Source of the DNA: Candidatus Rifleibacteriota bacterium
GTDB taxonomy: Bacteria > Muiribacteriota > Ozemobacteria > Ozemobacterales > Ozemobacteraceae
Reading direction: 5' to 3'
NCBI GenBank assembly: GCA_024710355.1
Contig: JANJUX010000025.1
Span: 1 to 64,000 of the forward strand
DNA: 64,000 bases
A model generated the notes under the pieces. That model was given only the letters and a program-made list of their open reading frames with translations, did not search any database and had not been told where the DNA came from. Each line of letters opens with the position of its first letter. The stretch's first letter is position 1. The translations under genes were made by a program, and so were the position numbers. Below, in pieces: positions 24,525 to 33,342 of this stretch.

Positions 24525-25303
24525 AGCTAAGACGCTGGCGGGCAGACGACTGCCGCCTGCTGCACGAATGGCGCCTGCATCCTGAAAATCGCCGCTGGTT
24601 TGGCGACAGCAGTGAGGTCTCTTACGAGACACACCAGGCCTGGTTTGGGCGTTTCATGGCCGACAAAAGCCGCTTTGGTTTCATTCTTGAAGAAGACGGG
24701 CGGCCGGCGGCCCAGATTCGCTTTGATCCGGCCGAGATGCCGGGCTGCTACCGCATTTCGCTGTCTACCGCGCCTGATTGCGCCGGCAGAGGCCTGGGTG
24801 GCCAGATTTTGCGAATGGGCTGTGCCAGTGCCGAAATGCAGGGAGTGGCTGCTTTGTTTGTTGCCGAGACCCGCATTGACAACCTGCCGTCGCAGAAGAT
24901 TTTTCAGCGACAGGGTTTTGTCGAGGCTGGCCGGCATGTTTATGCCGGTGCCGAATATCTGGCATGGGTTGCGCCTTCGGCGCGTCTCGCGGCGAGTCAT
25001 CGCCTGTCTCTGAGAATTCTGGCCGATGAGCCTGTCATAGAAGGCCTCAGGCGCATGCTTGGGGTGACCGGCCTTGCCGATATTTCTGATGAGGCCGAAG
25101 TCAGTCTGTTTTTTGATGCGGCGAGCAGTGAAGATGCTGAAGGTGGCCGGCCGGTTCTTCATTTCAATACCGCCGCCGGCGTAATTCTCGATCTGGCCAA
25201 CGACGTGCCGTTCAGACTCAGTCTGCCGGTTGAATTCAGAACTGTTGCAGTGGCAGTGGCCCAGACAGCGGCAGCGCTGCATCATACGGCTGCCCGGCCC
25301 TGA
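24509..25303 (+). CDS. pseH: PseH-like N-acetyltransferase with an extra C-terminal domain
   Basis: Residues 1-155 are a GNAT acetyltransferase: KLRRWRADDCRLLHEWRLHP opening, acetyl-CoA loop DCAGRGLGGQILRMG, and a closing FQRQGFVEAGRHVY. In the pse pathway this enzyme N-acetylates the C4 amino group after PseC. Residues ~156-264 are additional: an Ala/Leu-rich segment with LRILADEPVIEGLRRMLGV and a VILDLANDVPFRLSLP strand, not part of known PseH and not recognised. It overlaps pseI by 16 bases and ends the pse operon. A separate promoter-like element follows before the second maf. Confidence 0.82.
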   Translation: MGNDLKLRRWRADDCRLLHEWRLHPENRRWFGDSSEVSYETHQAWFGRFMADKSRFGFILEEDGRPAAQIRFDPAEMPGCYRISLSTAPDCAGRGLGGQILRMGCASAEMQGVAALFVAETRIDNLPSQKIFQRQGFVEAGRHVYAGAEYLAWVAPSARLAASHRLSLRILADEPVIEGLRRMLGVTGLADISDEAEVSLFFDAASSEDAEGGRPVLHFNTAAGVILDLANDVPFRLSLPVEFRTVAVAVAQTAAALHHTAARP

Positions 25304-25329
25304 TTGCTTTTTCCCTGTGGGGTAAGGGC

Positions 25330-25359
25330 TTTACCTCGTGCTCCGTATTGTTATATATT
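25330..25359 (+). promoter_or_regulatory. Possible promoter of second maf
   Basis: TTTACC (25330-25335), 18-base spacer, TATATT (25354-25359), about 30 bases before the start codon at 25391. Matches are four and five of six. Readthrough from the pse operon is also likely because no terminator lies between. Confidence 0.4.
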
Positions 25360-25390
25360 CGTTGCGAATAAACATAAAGGAACCCTGCCG

Positions 25391-27322
25391 ATGAAATCTA
25401 ATGTCTATGCACGGAACATGAAAGTGTTGCGCCGCCGTATGCCGGTGCTGGCAAAAGCCATGGAAATGATACCCCCTACAGGGTGCGAATATATCGTCGA
25501 AGAGGCCAAAGATGGTTCGATGACCCTTGCCATCAAGCAGGATGACAAGGTTTATCAGGTTCACAGCAAGTACAACCCCCAGCGCGAAGCTGCACAGCAG
25601 ATCGAAAACTCGAAAATGGTTAACCCAAAACTGCTGTTGGTGCTTGGTCTTGGGCTGGGTTATCATCTCAGGGCCTGTCTTGAACAGCTCAAAGAGAAGA
25701 ATCTTTTTATCGTTCTCATTGAAAGAGATGTCGATGCGCTGCGCGTGGCCCTTGAAAATGTCGACATGACCGACCTGCTCGAATCAGAAAAGATTCGCTG
25801 GGTTGTCGGCGTGCCCGAAGAAGAGGGCTATGCCGTTCTCAACGACATGATCAAGAATGCCGGTATTGCGCTGCAGCTGTTTCTCAAGACGCTGCAGGTT
25901 TTCGATCACCCGGTTATCGACAAGGTGCATGGCAACTACCACAAGCACATGCTCAAGTGTTTTCGTGAGGCGGCACACGCCATTATCTTCAATTACGGCA
26001 ACTGCCCCGAAGATTCGATGATCGGTGTCGAGAATATCATGAAAAATCTCGCCACTCTCATCAGAAACCCCGGCGTCAAAGATCTTTTCGGGGCTTTCAG
26101 GGGCAAGCCCGGCATTATCGTTTCGACCGGCCCGTCGCTCGATAAGAACATCACAGAACTGAAGCGGGCAGTCGGCAACTGCGTGATGATCGCCGCCGAT
26201 TCGGCACTCAAGAGCCTGCTGAAGCATGATATCGTACCGCACGCTGCCGTCAGCCTCGAACGCATCATGCATGTCGCCACGATGTTTAAAGAACTGCCCG
26301 ATGACTACAAAAAGCAGATTTACCTGGCGGCCTGCCCGGTCATCAGGCGTGAATCCTATGAAGCCTGGCCGGGGCCAACCTTTATGGTCTACCGCGCCTT
26401 TGCACACTTTGACTGGATCAACATCCCGAAGGGAACCCTGCAGGTCGGGCCCTCATGCTCGAACATGGCTTTCAAGATTCTCGAAGCTCTCGGCTGCGAC
26501 CCGATCATTCTCGTCGGCCAGGACTGCGCCTTCAAAAGCGCCGAAAAAACCCACGCCGATGATGCGCCGAGCGTAACCAACCTTAAGCTTAAAGAAAAAG
26601 ATCTGATCAAGGTCAAGGGTAACTACGAAGAGTTCGTTTACACCAACCAGATTTACGATCTGTTCAGACGTGGTTTTGTTACCGATCTTGCCCAATATCG
26701 CGGCACCTGTATCAATTCGACCGAAGGTGGCGCCTATATTGAAGGCACGACTCTGATGACCTTGAAGGAATCGATCGATAAATACTGTAACAAACCGATT
26801 GCGACCCTCGATCTCATCAAGAAGCATCTGCGCTACCCGACCGAGGGGGATATCACCCGCGAATGGCGAAGTTTTCGCAAGATCATTCTCGAAACCCGCA
26901 AAGAGGTCGAAGGGGTCATCGAATACTGCGACAAAGGTGAAAAGCTCGTCAGGGACTTTGAAGAACGCCTCGAACGTGAGTCTTTCAGTCAGGTCGAAGA
27001 CTTTCTCGCCAGGTTCCCAGATGCCGATCTCGACAAAATTCATGGCGAAATGACGATGGCGCGCAGCAAGATCATCACCTTCGGTAAATATTTTGCCCTG
27101 TATCTTATGCATATCGTGCAGATGATCATCGTCAAGTTCGAAATGGACTTCAACGAACTGCCGACCCTCTGCCAGGACCCAAAACGCTGCAAACTTCAGG
27201 CAATAAAGCTCATGAAGCGCTGGTTTCCGACAATTGGCGATGTGTGCCGTCTGTCTCTCAAGCTGCTGGTAGATGCCTTCGACGATCTCGACAAGGAATT
27301 CGGTCATCTGCTGGAAAAGTGA
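25391..27322 (+). CDS. maf: Second Maf-type flagellin glycosyltransferase, DUF115
   Basis: A 643-residue paralogue of the protein at 7530. The DUF115 core is marked by GIIVSTGPSLDKNITELKRA, then AADSALKSLLKHDIVPHAAV, QVGPSCSNMAFKILEALGCD and ILVGQDCAFKS. The N-terminal region has LLVLGLGLGYHLRACLEQL. The ATG at 25391 follows AAAGGAA by eight bases; the frame stays open 87 bases upstream, but that stretch contains the promoter-like element. Its location next to the pse operon suggests it is a main user of CMP-pseudaminate. Two Maf proteins may act on different flagellins or different sugars, as in other species with several Mafs. Confidence 0.92.
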   Translation: MKSNVYARNMKVLRRRMPVLAKAMEMIPPTGCEYIVEEAKDGSMTLAIKQDDKVYQVHSKYNPQREAAQQIENSKMVNPKLLLVLGLGLGYHLRACLEQLKEKNLFIVLIERDVDALRVALENVDMTDLLESEKIRWVVGVPEEEGYAVLNDMIKNAGIALQLFLKTLQVFDHPVIDKVHGNYHKHMLKCFREAAHAIIFNYGNCPEDSMIGVENIMKNLATLIRNPGVKDLFGAFRGKPGIIVSTGPSLDKNITELKRAVGNCVMIAADSALKSLLKHDIVPHAAVSLERIMHVATMFKELPDDYKKQIYLAACPVIRRESYEAWPGPTFMVYRAFAHFDWINIPKGTLQVGPSCSNMAFKILEALGCDPIILVGQDCAFKSAEKTHADDAPSVTNLKLKEKDLIKVKGNYEEFVYTNQIYDLFRRGFVTDLAQYRGTCINSTEGGAYIEGTTLMTLKESIDKYCNKPIATLDLIKKHLRYPTEGDITREWRSFRKIILETRKEVEGVIEYCDKGEKLVRDFEERLERESFSQVEDFLARFPDADLDKIHGEMTMARSKIITFGKYFALYLMHIVQMIIVKFEMDFNELPTLCQDPKRCKLQAIKLMKRWFPTIGDVCRLSLKLLVDAFDDLDKEFGHLLEK

Positions 27323-27331
27323 TGGTATAAT
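27323..27331 (+). promoter_or_regulatory. Extended -10 element before the ferredoxin-hut genes
   Basis: TGGTATAAT carries a perfect -10 hexamer (27326-27331) with a TGn extension, eight bases before the ferredoxin ATG. No good -35 is seen, which is tolerated by extended -10 promoters. Transcription would start at or near the start codon, so the first message may be leaderless. Confidence 0.4.
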
Positions 27332-27338
27332 GTGAACC

Positions 27339-27623
27339 ATGAGCCGTTCTGCACAAGTTAACCACACTCTCGGGGGCCTCGAATGGATTCCCCGTTTCAT
27401 TCACGCTCTCGACCAGAAGCTGTGCAGCCAGTGTTGTCTCTGCGTCAGGCTCTGTCCTGGTGGGGTGTTTCGCCGAACGGTTAAAGGAACGGTAGAGCCG
27501 GCTAATTCCAAAAACTGCATCGGCTGCACTGTGTGCGAAAAGAACTGCCCGTGTCACGCTATCACCTGTCTGCCATACGAGCAGCATTCTGCCGGCAGAC
27601 ATGACAAAACCCCTGAAATATAA
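27339..27623 (+). CDS. Small 2[4Fe-4S] ferredoxin-like protein
   Basis: A 94-residue protein with two cluster-binding motifs: CSQCCLCVRLCPGG and, after a short spacer, CIGCTVCEKNCPCHAITC. Each has the CxxCxxCxxxCP spacing, and each carries an additional Cys beside the ligands. The first ~25 residues (HTLGGLEWIPRFIHALDQK) precede the clusters without obvious export signal. It should carry electrons in the cytoplasm. It sits 14 bases before hutH; histidine breakdown itself needs no ferredoxin, so the link could be to downstream fermentation or just shared transcription. The spacing of the first start to any SD site is poor. Confidence 0.8.
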   Translation: MSRSAQVNHTLGGLEWIPRFIHALDQKLCSQCCLCVRLCPGGVFRRTVKGTVEPANSKNCIGCTVCEKNCPCHAITCLPYEQHSAGRHDKTPEI

Positions 27624-27637
27624 AGGAAGACAAGGAA

Positions 27638-29158
27638 ATGATTGAACTTAACGGTAAAGACCTGACCATTGAAAAAGTCTGGCAGATTGCCTGTGGCGAG
27701 AAGGTCGGCATTGCCGCCGATGCCATGCAGCGTGTAAAAGCTTCGCGCCAGATCGTCGAACGTCTGGTTGAGCAGAACCGCGTCGTTTACGGTATTACCA
27801 CCGGGTTTGGTCACCTATGTAATACCCGCATCAATAAGTCTGATCTTGAAAGACTCCAGACCAACCTGATTCGCAGCCATGCCACCGGAGTCGGCGAACC
27901 ATTTGCCAGAGATGCGGTGCGCGCCATGATCGCGATCCGCATCAACTCACTGTTACACGGAGTCAGCGGTGTTCGCCCCGAGCTGATCGATGCTCTTGCA
28001 GATCTTCTCAATAAAGATGTTATTCCGTGGGTGCCGCAGCAGGGCTCAGTCGGCTGTTCTGGCGACCTCGCGCCATTGTCACATATCATGCTGGTTCTGA
28101 TGGGTGAGGGCGAAGTGCTTGGCGGTGAATGCTGTCAGCGCCACCCGGCCCTGCCTGCTCTCGAAAAAGCTGGTCTTAAGCCGATTCAGCTACAGGCCAA
28201 AGAAGGCCTTGCTCTTATTAACGGCACTTCGGTAATGACCGGCGTGATGGCCCTGTCCCTCTATCGCTCGCTGCACATGTCAAAGTCGGCCGACATCATC
28301 GCCAGTATGACCGTCGAAATGGTCAAAGGCTCGACCAAGCCTTTCGACCCTGACTTTATCGCTTTGCGCCCATATCCGGGCCTCAAACAGGTTGCCGCCA
28401 ACGTTCTCGCCTGTGTCGATGATTCTGAAGTCAGAGACAGTCACATTGGCTGCACCCGCGTTCAGGATGCCTACAGTCTGCGCTGTATTCCGCAGGTGCA
28501 TGGTGCGACCCGCGAAAACCTCAATCACCTTGTCGATCAGGTGACCATCGAGCTGAACTCGGTTACCGACAACCCGATTATTCTCAGCGAAGATAAAATT
28601 ATCTCGGGCGGCCATTTTCACGGGCAGCCGATGGCCTTTGCCGGTGACTTTCTCGGTATCGTCATGGCCGAACTTGCCAATATCAGTGAAAGACGCATCG
28701 ATCGCCTGCTCAACCCGCTTATCAACGAGACCAAGCCGTTTCTTTCGGTTGACCCGGGCGTTAACTCGGGCCTGATGATTATTCAATACACGGCCGCTTC
28801 ACTGGTCAGCGAGAACAAGATTCTGGCGCACCCGGCATCGGTCGATTCGATTCCGACCTCTGCCTATCAGGAAGACCACGTCAGTATGGGTACTATCGCT
28901 GCCCGCAAAGCCGGCAAGATTCTCGAACATACCGCTCAGGTTCTTGCGATTGAATGGGTCAGTGCCGCTCAGGCCTATGAATTCGTCAGACCGATGCGTC
29001 TCGGAAAAGGCAGCGCCATTGCTTATGAACTGCTGCGCGAACACGTGCCGGCCCTTGGCGAAGACCGTATTCTTGCTCCTGATCTGCGCATTGCCAAAGA
29101 TCTTCTCTGGAACAGCTCTTTGCTCGACCGTGTCAGCAAAGTCGTTAAAATTGTCTGA
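27638..29158 (+). CDS. hutH: Histidine ammonia-lyase with Cys-Ser-Gly MIO tripeptide
   Basis: A 506-residue member of the aromatic amino acid lyase family. YGITTGFGHLCNTRI, the MIO loop region QQGSVGCSGDLAPLSHIML, LALINGTSVMTG and DNPIILSEDKIISGGHFHG are all present. HutH removes ammonia from L-histidine to give urocanate. The self-forming MIO cofactor normally derives from Ala-Ser-Gly; here the tripeptide is Cys140-Ser141-Gly142. Ser and Gly are kept, so cyclisation is feasible. AAGGAA precedes the ATG. hutI follows after nine bases; hutU and later genes are not in the window. Tyrosine or phenylalanine lyase is less likely because of hutI beside it. Confidence 0.93.
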   Translation: MIELNGKDLTIEKVWQIACGEKVGIAADAMQRVKASRQIVERLVEQNRVVYGITTGFGHLCNTRINKSDLERLQTNLIRSHATGVGEPFARDAVRAMIAIRINSLLHGVSGVRPELIDALADLLNKDVIPWVPQQGSVGCSGDLAPLSHIMLVLMGEGEVLGGECCQRHPALPALEKAGLKPIQLQAKEGLALINGTSVMTGVMALSLYRSLHMSKSADIIASMTVEMVKGSTKPFDPDFIALRPYPGLKQVAANVLACVDDSEVRDSHIGCTRVQDAYSLRCIPQVHGATRENLNHLVDQVTIELNSVTDNPIILSEDKIISGGHFHGQPMAFAGDFLGIVMAELANISERRIDRLLNPLINETKPFLSVDPGVNSGLMIIQYTAASLVSENKILAHPASVDSIPTSAYQEDHVSMGTIAARKAGKILEHTAQVLAIEWVSAAQAYEFVRPMRLGKGSAIAYELLREHVPALGEDRILAPDLRIAKDLLWNSSLLDRVSKVVKIV

Positions 29159-29167
29159 GGCACAGCC

Positions 29168-30457
29168 ATGAGTGATAAGCAGCATGCAAACCGGCCGTTG
29201 GCCGATTTTATCGTCCATAATCTCGATTCTGCGGTGGTTTTTCCGAAGCCATACCGGGGTGGCAAAACTGCAGTCAGCTGGCAGACCGAAGAACTGCAGC
29301 ATGTTTCTATTGCCTCTAAAGACGGTCGCATTGTCTGGGTTGGCCCGGCGGCCGAACTTGGCCAGAATGTAACAATCGAAGGTTCTGCCCGCTTTTACAA
29401 TGGTGAAGGCCTGCTGGCAGTGCCCGGCTTTGTCGATTCGCACACCCACCTGGTTTATGCCGGTGACCGCAGCGACGAATTCGAAATGCGGGTTCAGGGC
29501 CGCAGCTACCTTGACATTCTCGCCGCCGGTGGCGGCATTCTGCGCACCACCAACGCGGTGCGCGGGTTAAGCGAAGAGGAACTGTTCGTGAAATCGGCGC
29601 AGCGCCTCGAACAGGTCATGAAAACAGGTGTCACCACCGTTGAAATCAAGACCGGCTATGGCCTCGACCTCGAAAACGAAATGAAAATGCTGCGGGTTAT
29701 CGATCAACTCAAGGCCGCTTACCCGGTGCGCATCGTCGCTACCTTCATGGGGGCGCATGCCGTGCCGGCCGATCGTCGCGCCGACCCTGACGCTTTTGTC
29801 GACGAAATCTGCAATGTCTGGATACCAGAAGTTGCCCGTTCGGGTCTGGCCGAATTCAACGATGTCTTTACCGAGAACAAAGCCTTTTCGGTCGCCCAGT
29901 CGAGGCGCATTCTCGAAGCCGGTCTCAAACACGGTCTTAAGGCCAAGATTCATGCCGATGAGGTCAATGTGCTTGGCGGCGTCGATCTGGCAGCTGAACT
30001 TGGTGCCGTCAGTGCCGATCATCTTCTGATGACCGGCGATGAAGGTATCAAAAAACTTGCCGGCAGCGGCGTAATACCGACCGTTCTACCCGGCACCTCA
30101 ACCTATCTGATGGAATCGCACCATGCAGCAGCCCGCAAGATGATCGACGCCGGTCTGCCGCTGGCGATCGCTTCTGATCATAACCCTGGCAGTTGCCAGT
30201 TTCTCGGCGCCAATATAATTCAGTCGCTGGCAATGCTGCAGCTGAAAATGAGTGCTTCAGAAGCCCTGATTGCCGGCACTCTGCATGCCGCGCACGCACT
30301 AGCTCTCGGTAATGAAATCGGTGCGATTGAAGTCGGCCGCAGAACCGATCTGGCCCTGTTCGCTCTGAATTCATTCCGGCAGATCGGCTACCAGGTCGGC
30401 CAGAACAGCCTTTTTGAACTAATCATCGACGGCACCCCCGTATTCGGCGAACAGTAA
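29168..30457 (+). CDS. hutI: Imidazolonepropionase
   Basis: A 429-residue amidohydrolase that opens imidazolone-5-propionate to N-formimino-L-glutamate, step three of histidine breakdown. It shows the metal site VDSHTHLVYAGDRSDEFEMR, EIKTGYGLDLENEMKMLRVI, HADEVNVLGGVDLA, and IASDHNPGSC near the C-terminus. N-terminal strand includes FIVHNLDSAVVF. Length is normal. It is the last gene of the ferredoxin-hutH-hutI set and is followed within 20 bases by a terminator, so urocanase must be encoded elsewhere. Confidence 0.94.
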   Translation: MSDKQHANRPLADFIVHNLDSAVVFPKPYRGGKTAVSWQTEELQHVSIASKDGRIVWVGPAAELGQNVTIEGSARFYNGEGLLAVPGFVDSHTHLVYAGDRSDEFEMRVQGRSYLDILAAGGGILRTTNAVRGLSEEELFVKSAQRLEQVMKTGVTTVEIKTGYGLDLENEMKMLRVIDQLKAAYPVRIVATFMGAHAVPADRRADPDAFVDEICNVWIPEVARSGLAEFNDVFTENKAFSVAQSRRILEAGLKHGLKAKIHADEVNVLGGVDLAAELGAVSADHLLMTGDEGIKKLAGSGVIPTVLPGTSTYLMESHHAAARKMIDAGLPLAIASDHNPGSCQFLGANIIQSLAMLQLKMSASEALIAGTLHAAHALALGNEIGAIEVGRRTDLALFALNSFRQIGYQVGQNSLFELIIDGTPVFGEQ

Positions 30458-30473
30458 TATAATCAGAGTCAGC

Positions 30474-30501
30474 AAAAAAGCAGCCCGGCGGCTGCTTTTT
30501 T
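30474..30501. terminator. Bidirectional terminator
   Basis: Stem AAAAAAGCAGCC / GGCTGCTTTTTT (30474-30485 with 30490-30501) around CGGC. It lies between the convergent hutI and polyferredoxin genes and works in both directions. Confidence 0.88.
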
Positions 30502-32484
30502 TTATTTCTGGCCACCGAGGATTGCGGCTTTTTTGGCGGCGAGGTCGGCTTCGGCTTCGGCGATGCTGCGTTTTGCCGGTTCGAAGTCGGGATCGATGGC
30601 GAGCGCGGCTTTCCAGGCGTTGATAGCTTCGCGCAGTTTGCCCTGAACGACGAAGTTACCGCCCTGGTCCATTAAAACGACGATGTTTGGTGGATTGCTG
30701 CGAATGGCTTCTTCGTAAAATTTTTCAGCCCGGTCGAACTGGCCGCGCCGGTGGCTGATATCAGCCATAAAGAAAGCCGAGCTGGCCGGCGAAATGGTGT
30801 AGGCACGGTTGAACATTTCTTCGGCTTCGTCGATGCGGTTCTGCTTCAACTGCAATTCGCCCATGGCGAGGTAGCCGTCGTGGTGCGAGGGTTTGCGGGT
30901 GATGAAATCATTGAATATTTTTTCGGCACCTGCTATGTCGCCTTTTTCCATGAGAGTGTTGCCCGCGAGAAAGGTGAATTCGTCGATCTGCGGGTATTCA
31001 CGGGCGAGCCAGGCGGCAAAGCCTTCTGCCGCGTCACGGTTGCCGAATTCTTCAAGCAGTTCAAACATGGTTCCGGCAACCATCGGTGAGAAAACGATTT
31101 TCAGGCTTTTTTTGAAGCTTTCGCAGGCTTTCTGCGGCTGATTTATTTTAAGCTGCGCCTTGCCCAGATCATACCAGGCCCCGGCGGGGTCTGAGTGCGA
31201 GCCGGCGCAGGCTTCCATGATGCTGGCGTAGGTGAGGTTGTCGTTGCCCCTTCTTGCGGCGTTTGCCTGGTGAATCAGCATGCTGGTATGCGCTTCACGC
31301 CCGCCGAGAACCACTGCGGTCAGTAGTGTTATGACCACCAGAGGCTTTGACACCTGCAGGGCGGGGGTGTGTTTATTGATGAATTCAAAGCCTTTGGCAA
31401 AGCCGAGCTGTCTGGCGGCAACGAGGAACACGGTAATTGCTACGAGACCCTTTCCAAGAGAAACCGGGTCGTTCATGTCGTCTTTAAAATACAGCCCAAC
31501 CACTGTCAGAACGGCAAGAATAATTTCAAATGCTGTAACCGAACGGGTGTGCCAGATGTGAATGAGCAAAAAGCCACTTAAAAAACCAAGTGACAGCGAT
31601 ATGTTGCCGCCGACTTCGAAGCCGAAAAGAACGACAACGATGACGGCCATGGCAGCCTGAACCAGCGAGATAGAACGGCTGAGAGCTGCCGGGCGTGACT
31701 GTGGTTCACCGTCTTTATGAAAGTTGTTTTTGCGCAGCGAGGTTTCGAGAACCTGATTTGGGCAGGCACCAATGCAGATGTGACATTTAACACATTCGGT
31801 ATTTTTAACATGCCCGAGGTCTCTTATTTCTGCGGCTACATCGACGCCCATCGGGCAGACATTGGTGCATTCGAGCTGACATGAAGTGCATTCTTTTATC
31901 TGTCTTACCTTATGCGGGGCAATGCGCTCGAACCAGCTGAACCAGAGCCTGAAAGTGCAGATGCAGCGACAGAAAGCCCTTTCGCCGAAGAGAAAAATCA
32001 GTGCAAAGCCGCTGACGATAGTGGTCAGGCAGATTAACAGTATCGAGCGCGGCACGCCCGTCCAGACCGGGGTTGCCGACGGATTGAACGAAAAGCTGGT
32101 GGGCAGGCCGTTATATAGCCAGAAAACCGCTACCTGCGCGATGAGTATGATGAACCAGAACCACGGAATCAGCTTCGAATCGAGATGTTGCATCTGCGGT
32201 CTGATGCCGGCCTTTTTCATGATCCAGGCGGCGATATCCTGGGTGATGCCCCAGTGGCAGAACCAGCCACAGAACAGGCCGCCAAAGAACAGCGCATGCA
32301 GAAAAACGACGATCGAGAAGACGGTGCCGGCGGTGATGATGCCGGTGCGCATGCTGCCGAAGAACTCGCCAAAGCCAAGGTGTCCGACGCCCTCGTAGCC
32401 CCAGTAATGCCACAGGGCAGTGTGAAAGAAAAAGAGAAAATAAACGAGAAACAGCAGTGGTCGTCTATATCTGGCCCAGATCAT
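30502..32484 (-). CDS. Membrane polyferredoxin (NapH/CcoG-like) fused to TPR domain
   Basis: A ~660-residue fusion. Residues 1-180 hold several membrane helices and the NapH/CcoG-type motifs FCGWFCHWGITQD and FCRCICTF. Two 4Fe-4S motifs follow on the cytoplasmic side: CTSCQLECTNVCPMG (199-211) and CVKCHICIGACP (231-242). More helices (about 270-400) come next, then TPR repeats from ~415 to the end, with typical A-x-x-x-(F/Y)xxAL/I patterns (AEEMFNRAYTISPAS, AEKFYEEAIRSNPPN). It likely moves electrons at the membrane while the TPRs bind a partner. The ATG at 32484 is favoured by GAGGA six bases upstream; an in-frame GTG at 32496 would add four residues. Confidence 0.82.
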   Translation of the reverse strand: MIWARYRRPLLFLVYFLFFFHTALWHYWGYEGVGHLGFGEFFGSMRTGIITAGTVFSIVVFLHALFFGGLFCGWFCHWGITQDIAAWIMKKAGIRPQMQHLDSKLIPWFWFIILIAQVAVFWLYNGLPTSFSFNPSATPVWTGVPRSILLICLTTIVSGFALIFLFGERAFCRCICTFRLWFSWFERIAPHKVRQIKECTSCQLECTNVCPMGVDVAAEIRDLGHVKNTECVKCHICIGACPNQVLETSLRKNNFHKDGEPQSRPAALSRSISLVQAAMAVIVVVLFGFEVGGNISLSLGFLSGFLLIHIWHTRSVTAFEIILAVLTVVGLYFKDDMNDPVSLGKGLVAITVFLVAARQLGFAKGFEFINKHTPALQVSKPLVVITLLTAVVLGGREAHTSMLIHQANAARRGNDNLTYASIMEACAGSHSDPAGAWYDLGKAQLKINQPQKACESFKKSLKIVFSPMVAGTMFELLEEFGNRDAAEGFAAWLAREYPQIDEFTFLAGNTLMEKGDIAGAEKIFNDFITRKPSHHDGYLAMGELQLKQNRIDEAEEMFNRAYTISPASSAFFMADISHRRGQFDRAEKFYEEAIRSNPPNIVVLMDQGGNFVVQGKLREAINAWKAALAIDPDFEPAKRSIAEAEADLAAKKAAILGGQK

Positions 32485-32624
32485 GGCATTCCTCACAATT
32501 TTTGATTCTGCTTAAATGATAAACCACCACAACAAAAATTAAAAGCAGCCAAACTGCCGCGGGTTGGTCGGTTTTTGTTGTTAAATCGCTTCAAAACTTG
32601 TTTGAAGTCGTTTAGAATGCTGGT

Positions 32625-33341
32625 ATGTCAAAAAAAGAAAATGCGATGCAAGAACAGGTCTTTATTGTTGCTGCGATCAAACCCTGGAACCGGGCGGTTT
32701 TTGCCGAGGCCCTGCCGGGTTTCGCCGGTCGCTGGCATTTTATTTCTGACCCGGCAGAGCTGACAGTTGAACTGGTTAAAAAGCTGCAACCCGCGATGAT
32801 TTTTTTCCCGCACTGGAGCGAAAAGGTTCCTGACGAAATTCTGCAGCTTACCGAATGTGTCTGCTTTCACATGACTGACGTGCCCTACGGCCGTGGTGGC
32901 AGCCCATTACAGAATCTGATTGCAGCCGGTCATCAGGAAACGGTTATTTCGGCGCTGAAAATGACCGAAGAACTCGATGCCGGGCCGGTTTACATGAAAA
33001 TGCCGCTGCCGTTGCACGGTCTGGCCGAAGAAATTTTTATCAGAGCGGCCAGAATCATTGCCGGCATGGTCGAAACGATTGCCCGAAACCGGCCTGCACC
33101 GGTGCCACAAGTTGGCCAGGTGACCAGATTTAAACGCCGAAAACCTGAGCAGAGCCGCATTGACGAAAGCCTGACGAGTTTGCAGCTGTTGTTTGACCAT
33201 ATAAGAATGCTCGATGCCGAAGACTACCCGCCGGCCTTTATCGAATATGGCAGCTATCGCCTTGAATTCTCGCGCCCGTCTCTCAAGGCCGGCAGCATTG
33301 TCGCCGACGTGAAAATTACGCTGAAAAAGGATCATCGCTAA
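32625..33341 (+). CDS. Formyltransferase-family protein
   Basis: A 238-residue protein with the formyltransferase core seen in methionyl-tRNA and sugar formyltransferases: MIFFPHWSEKVPDEIL, then CFHMTDVPYGRGGSPLQNLI, which carries the His and RG-x-P motif, and TEELDAGPVYMK. It lacks the long C-terminal tRNA-binding domain of Fmt, so a small-molecule or sugar amine substrate is likely. It probably transfers formyl from 10-formyl-THF. A TAGAAT at 32613-32618 places a possible transcription start near the ATG itself. The PIG-L deacetylase begins one base after its stop. Confidence 0.8.
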   Translation: MSKKENAMQEQVFIVAAIKPWNRAVFAEALPGFAGRWHFISDPAELTVELVKKLQPAMIFFPHWSEKVPDEILQLTECVCFHMTDVPYGRGGSPLQNLIAAGHQETVISALKMTEELDAGPVYMKMPLPLHGLAEEIFIRAARIIAGMVETIARNRPAPVPQVGQVTRFKRRKPEQSRIDESLTSLQLLFDHIRMLDAEDYPPAFIEYGSYRLEFSRPSLKAGSIVADVKITLKKDHR

Positions 33342-33342
33342 A

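Noticed and set aside
23385-24632. 415-codon minus ORF across pseI
   Set aside because: Fully opposite the well-conserved pseI and ends of pseG/pseH; codon bias shadow, no SD.
25304-25390. N-terminal extension of the second Maf
   Set aside because: The ATG at 25391 has a proper AAAGGAA site, and the upstream codons cover a promoter-like element and do not resemble Maf.
26453-27400. 315-codon minus ORF across the second maf
   Set aside because: Antisense to a confident Maf gene, no recognisable domain.
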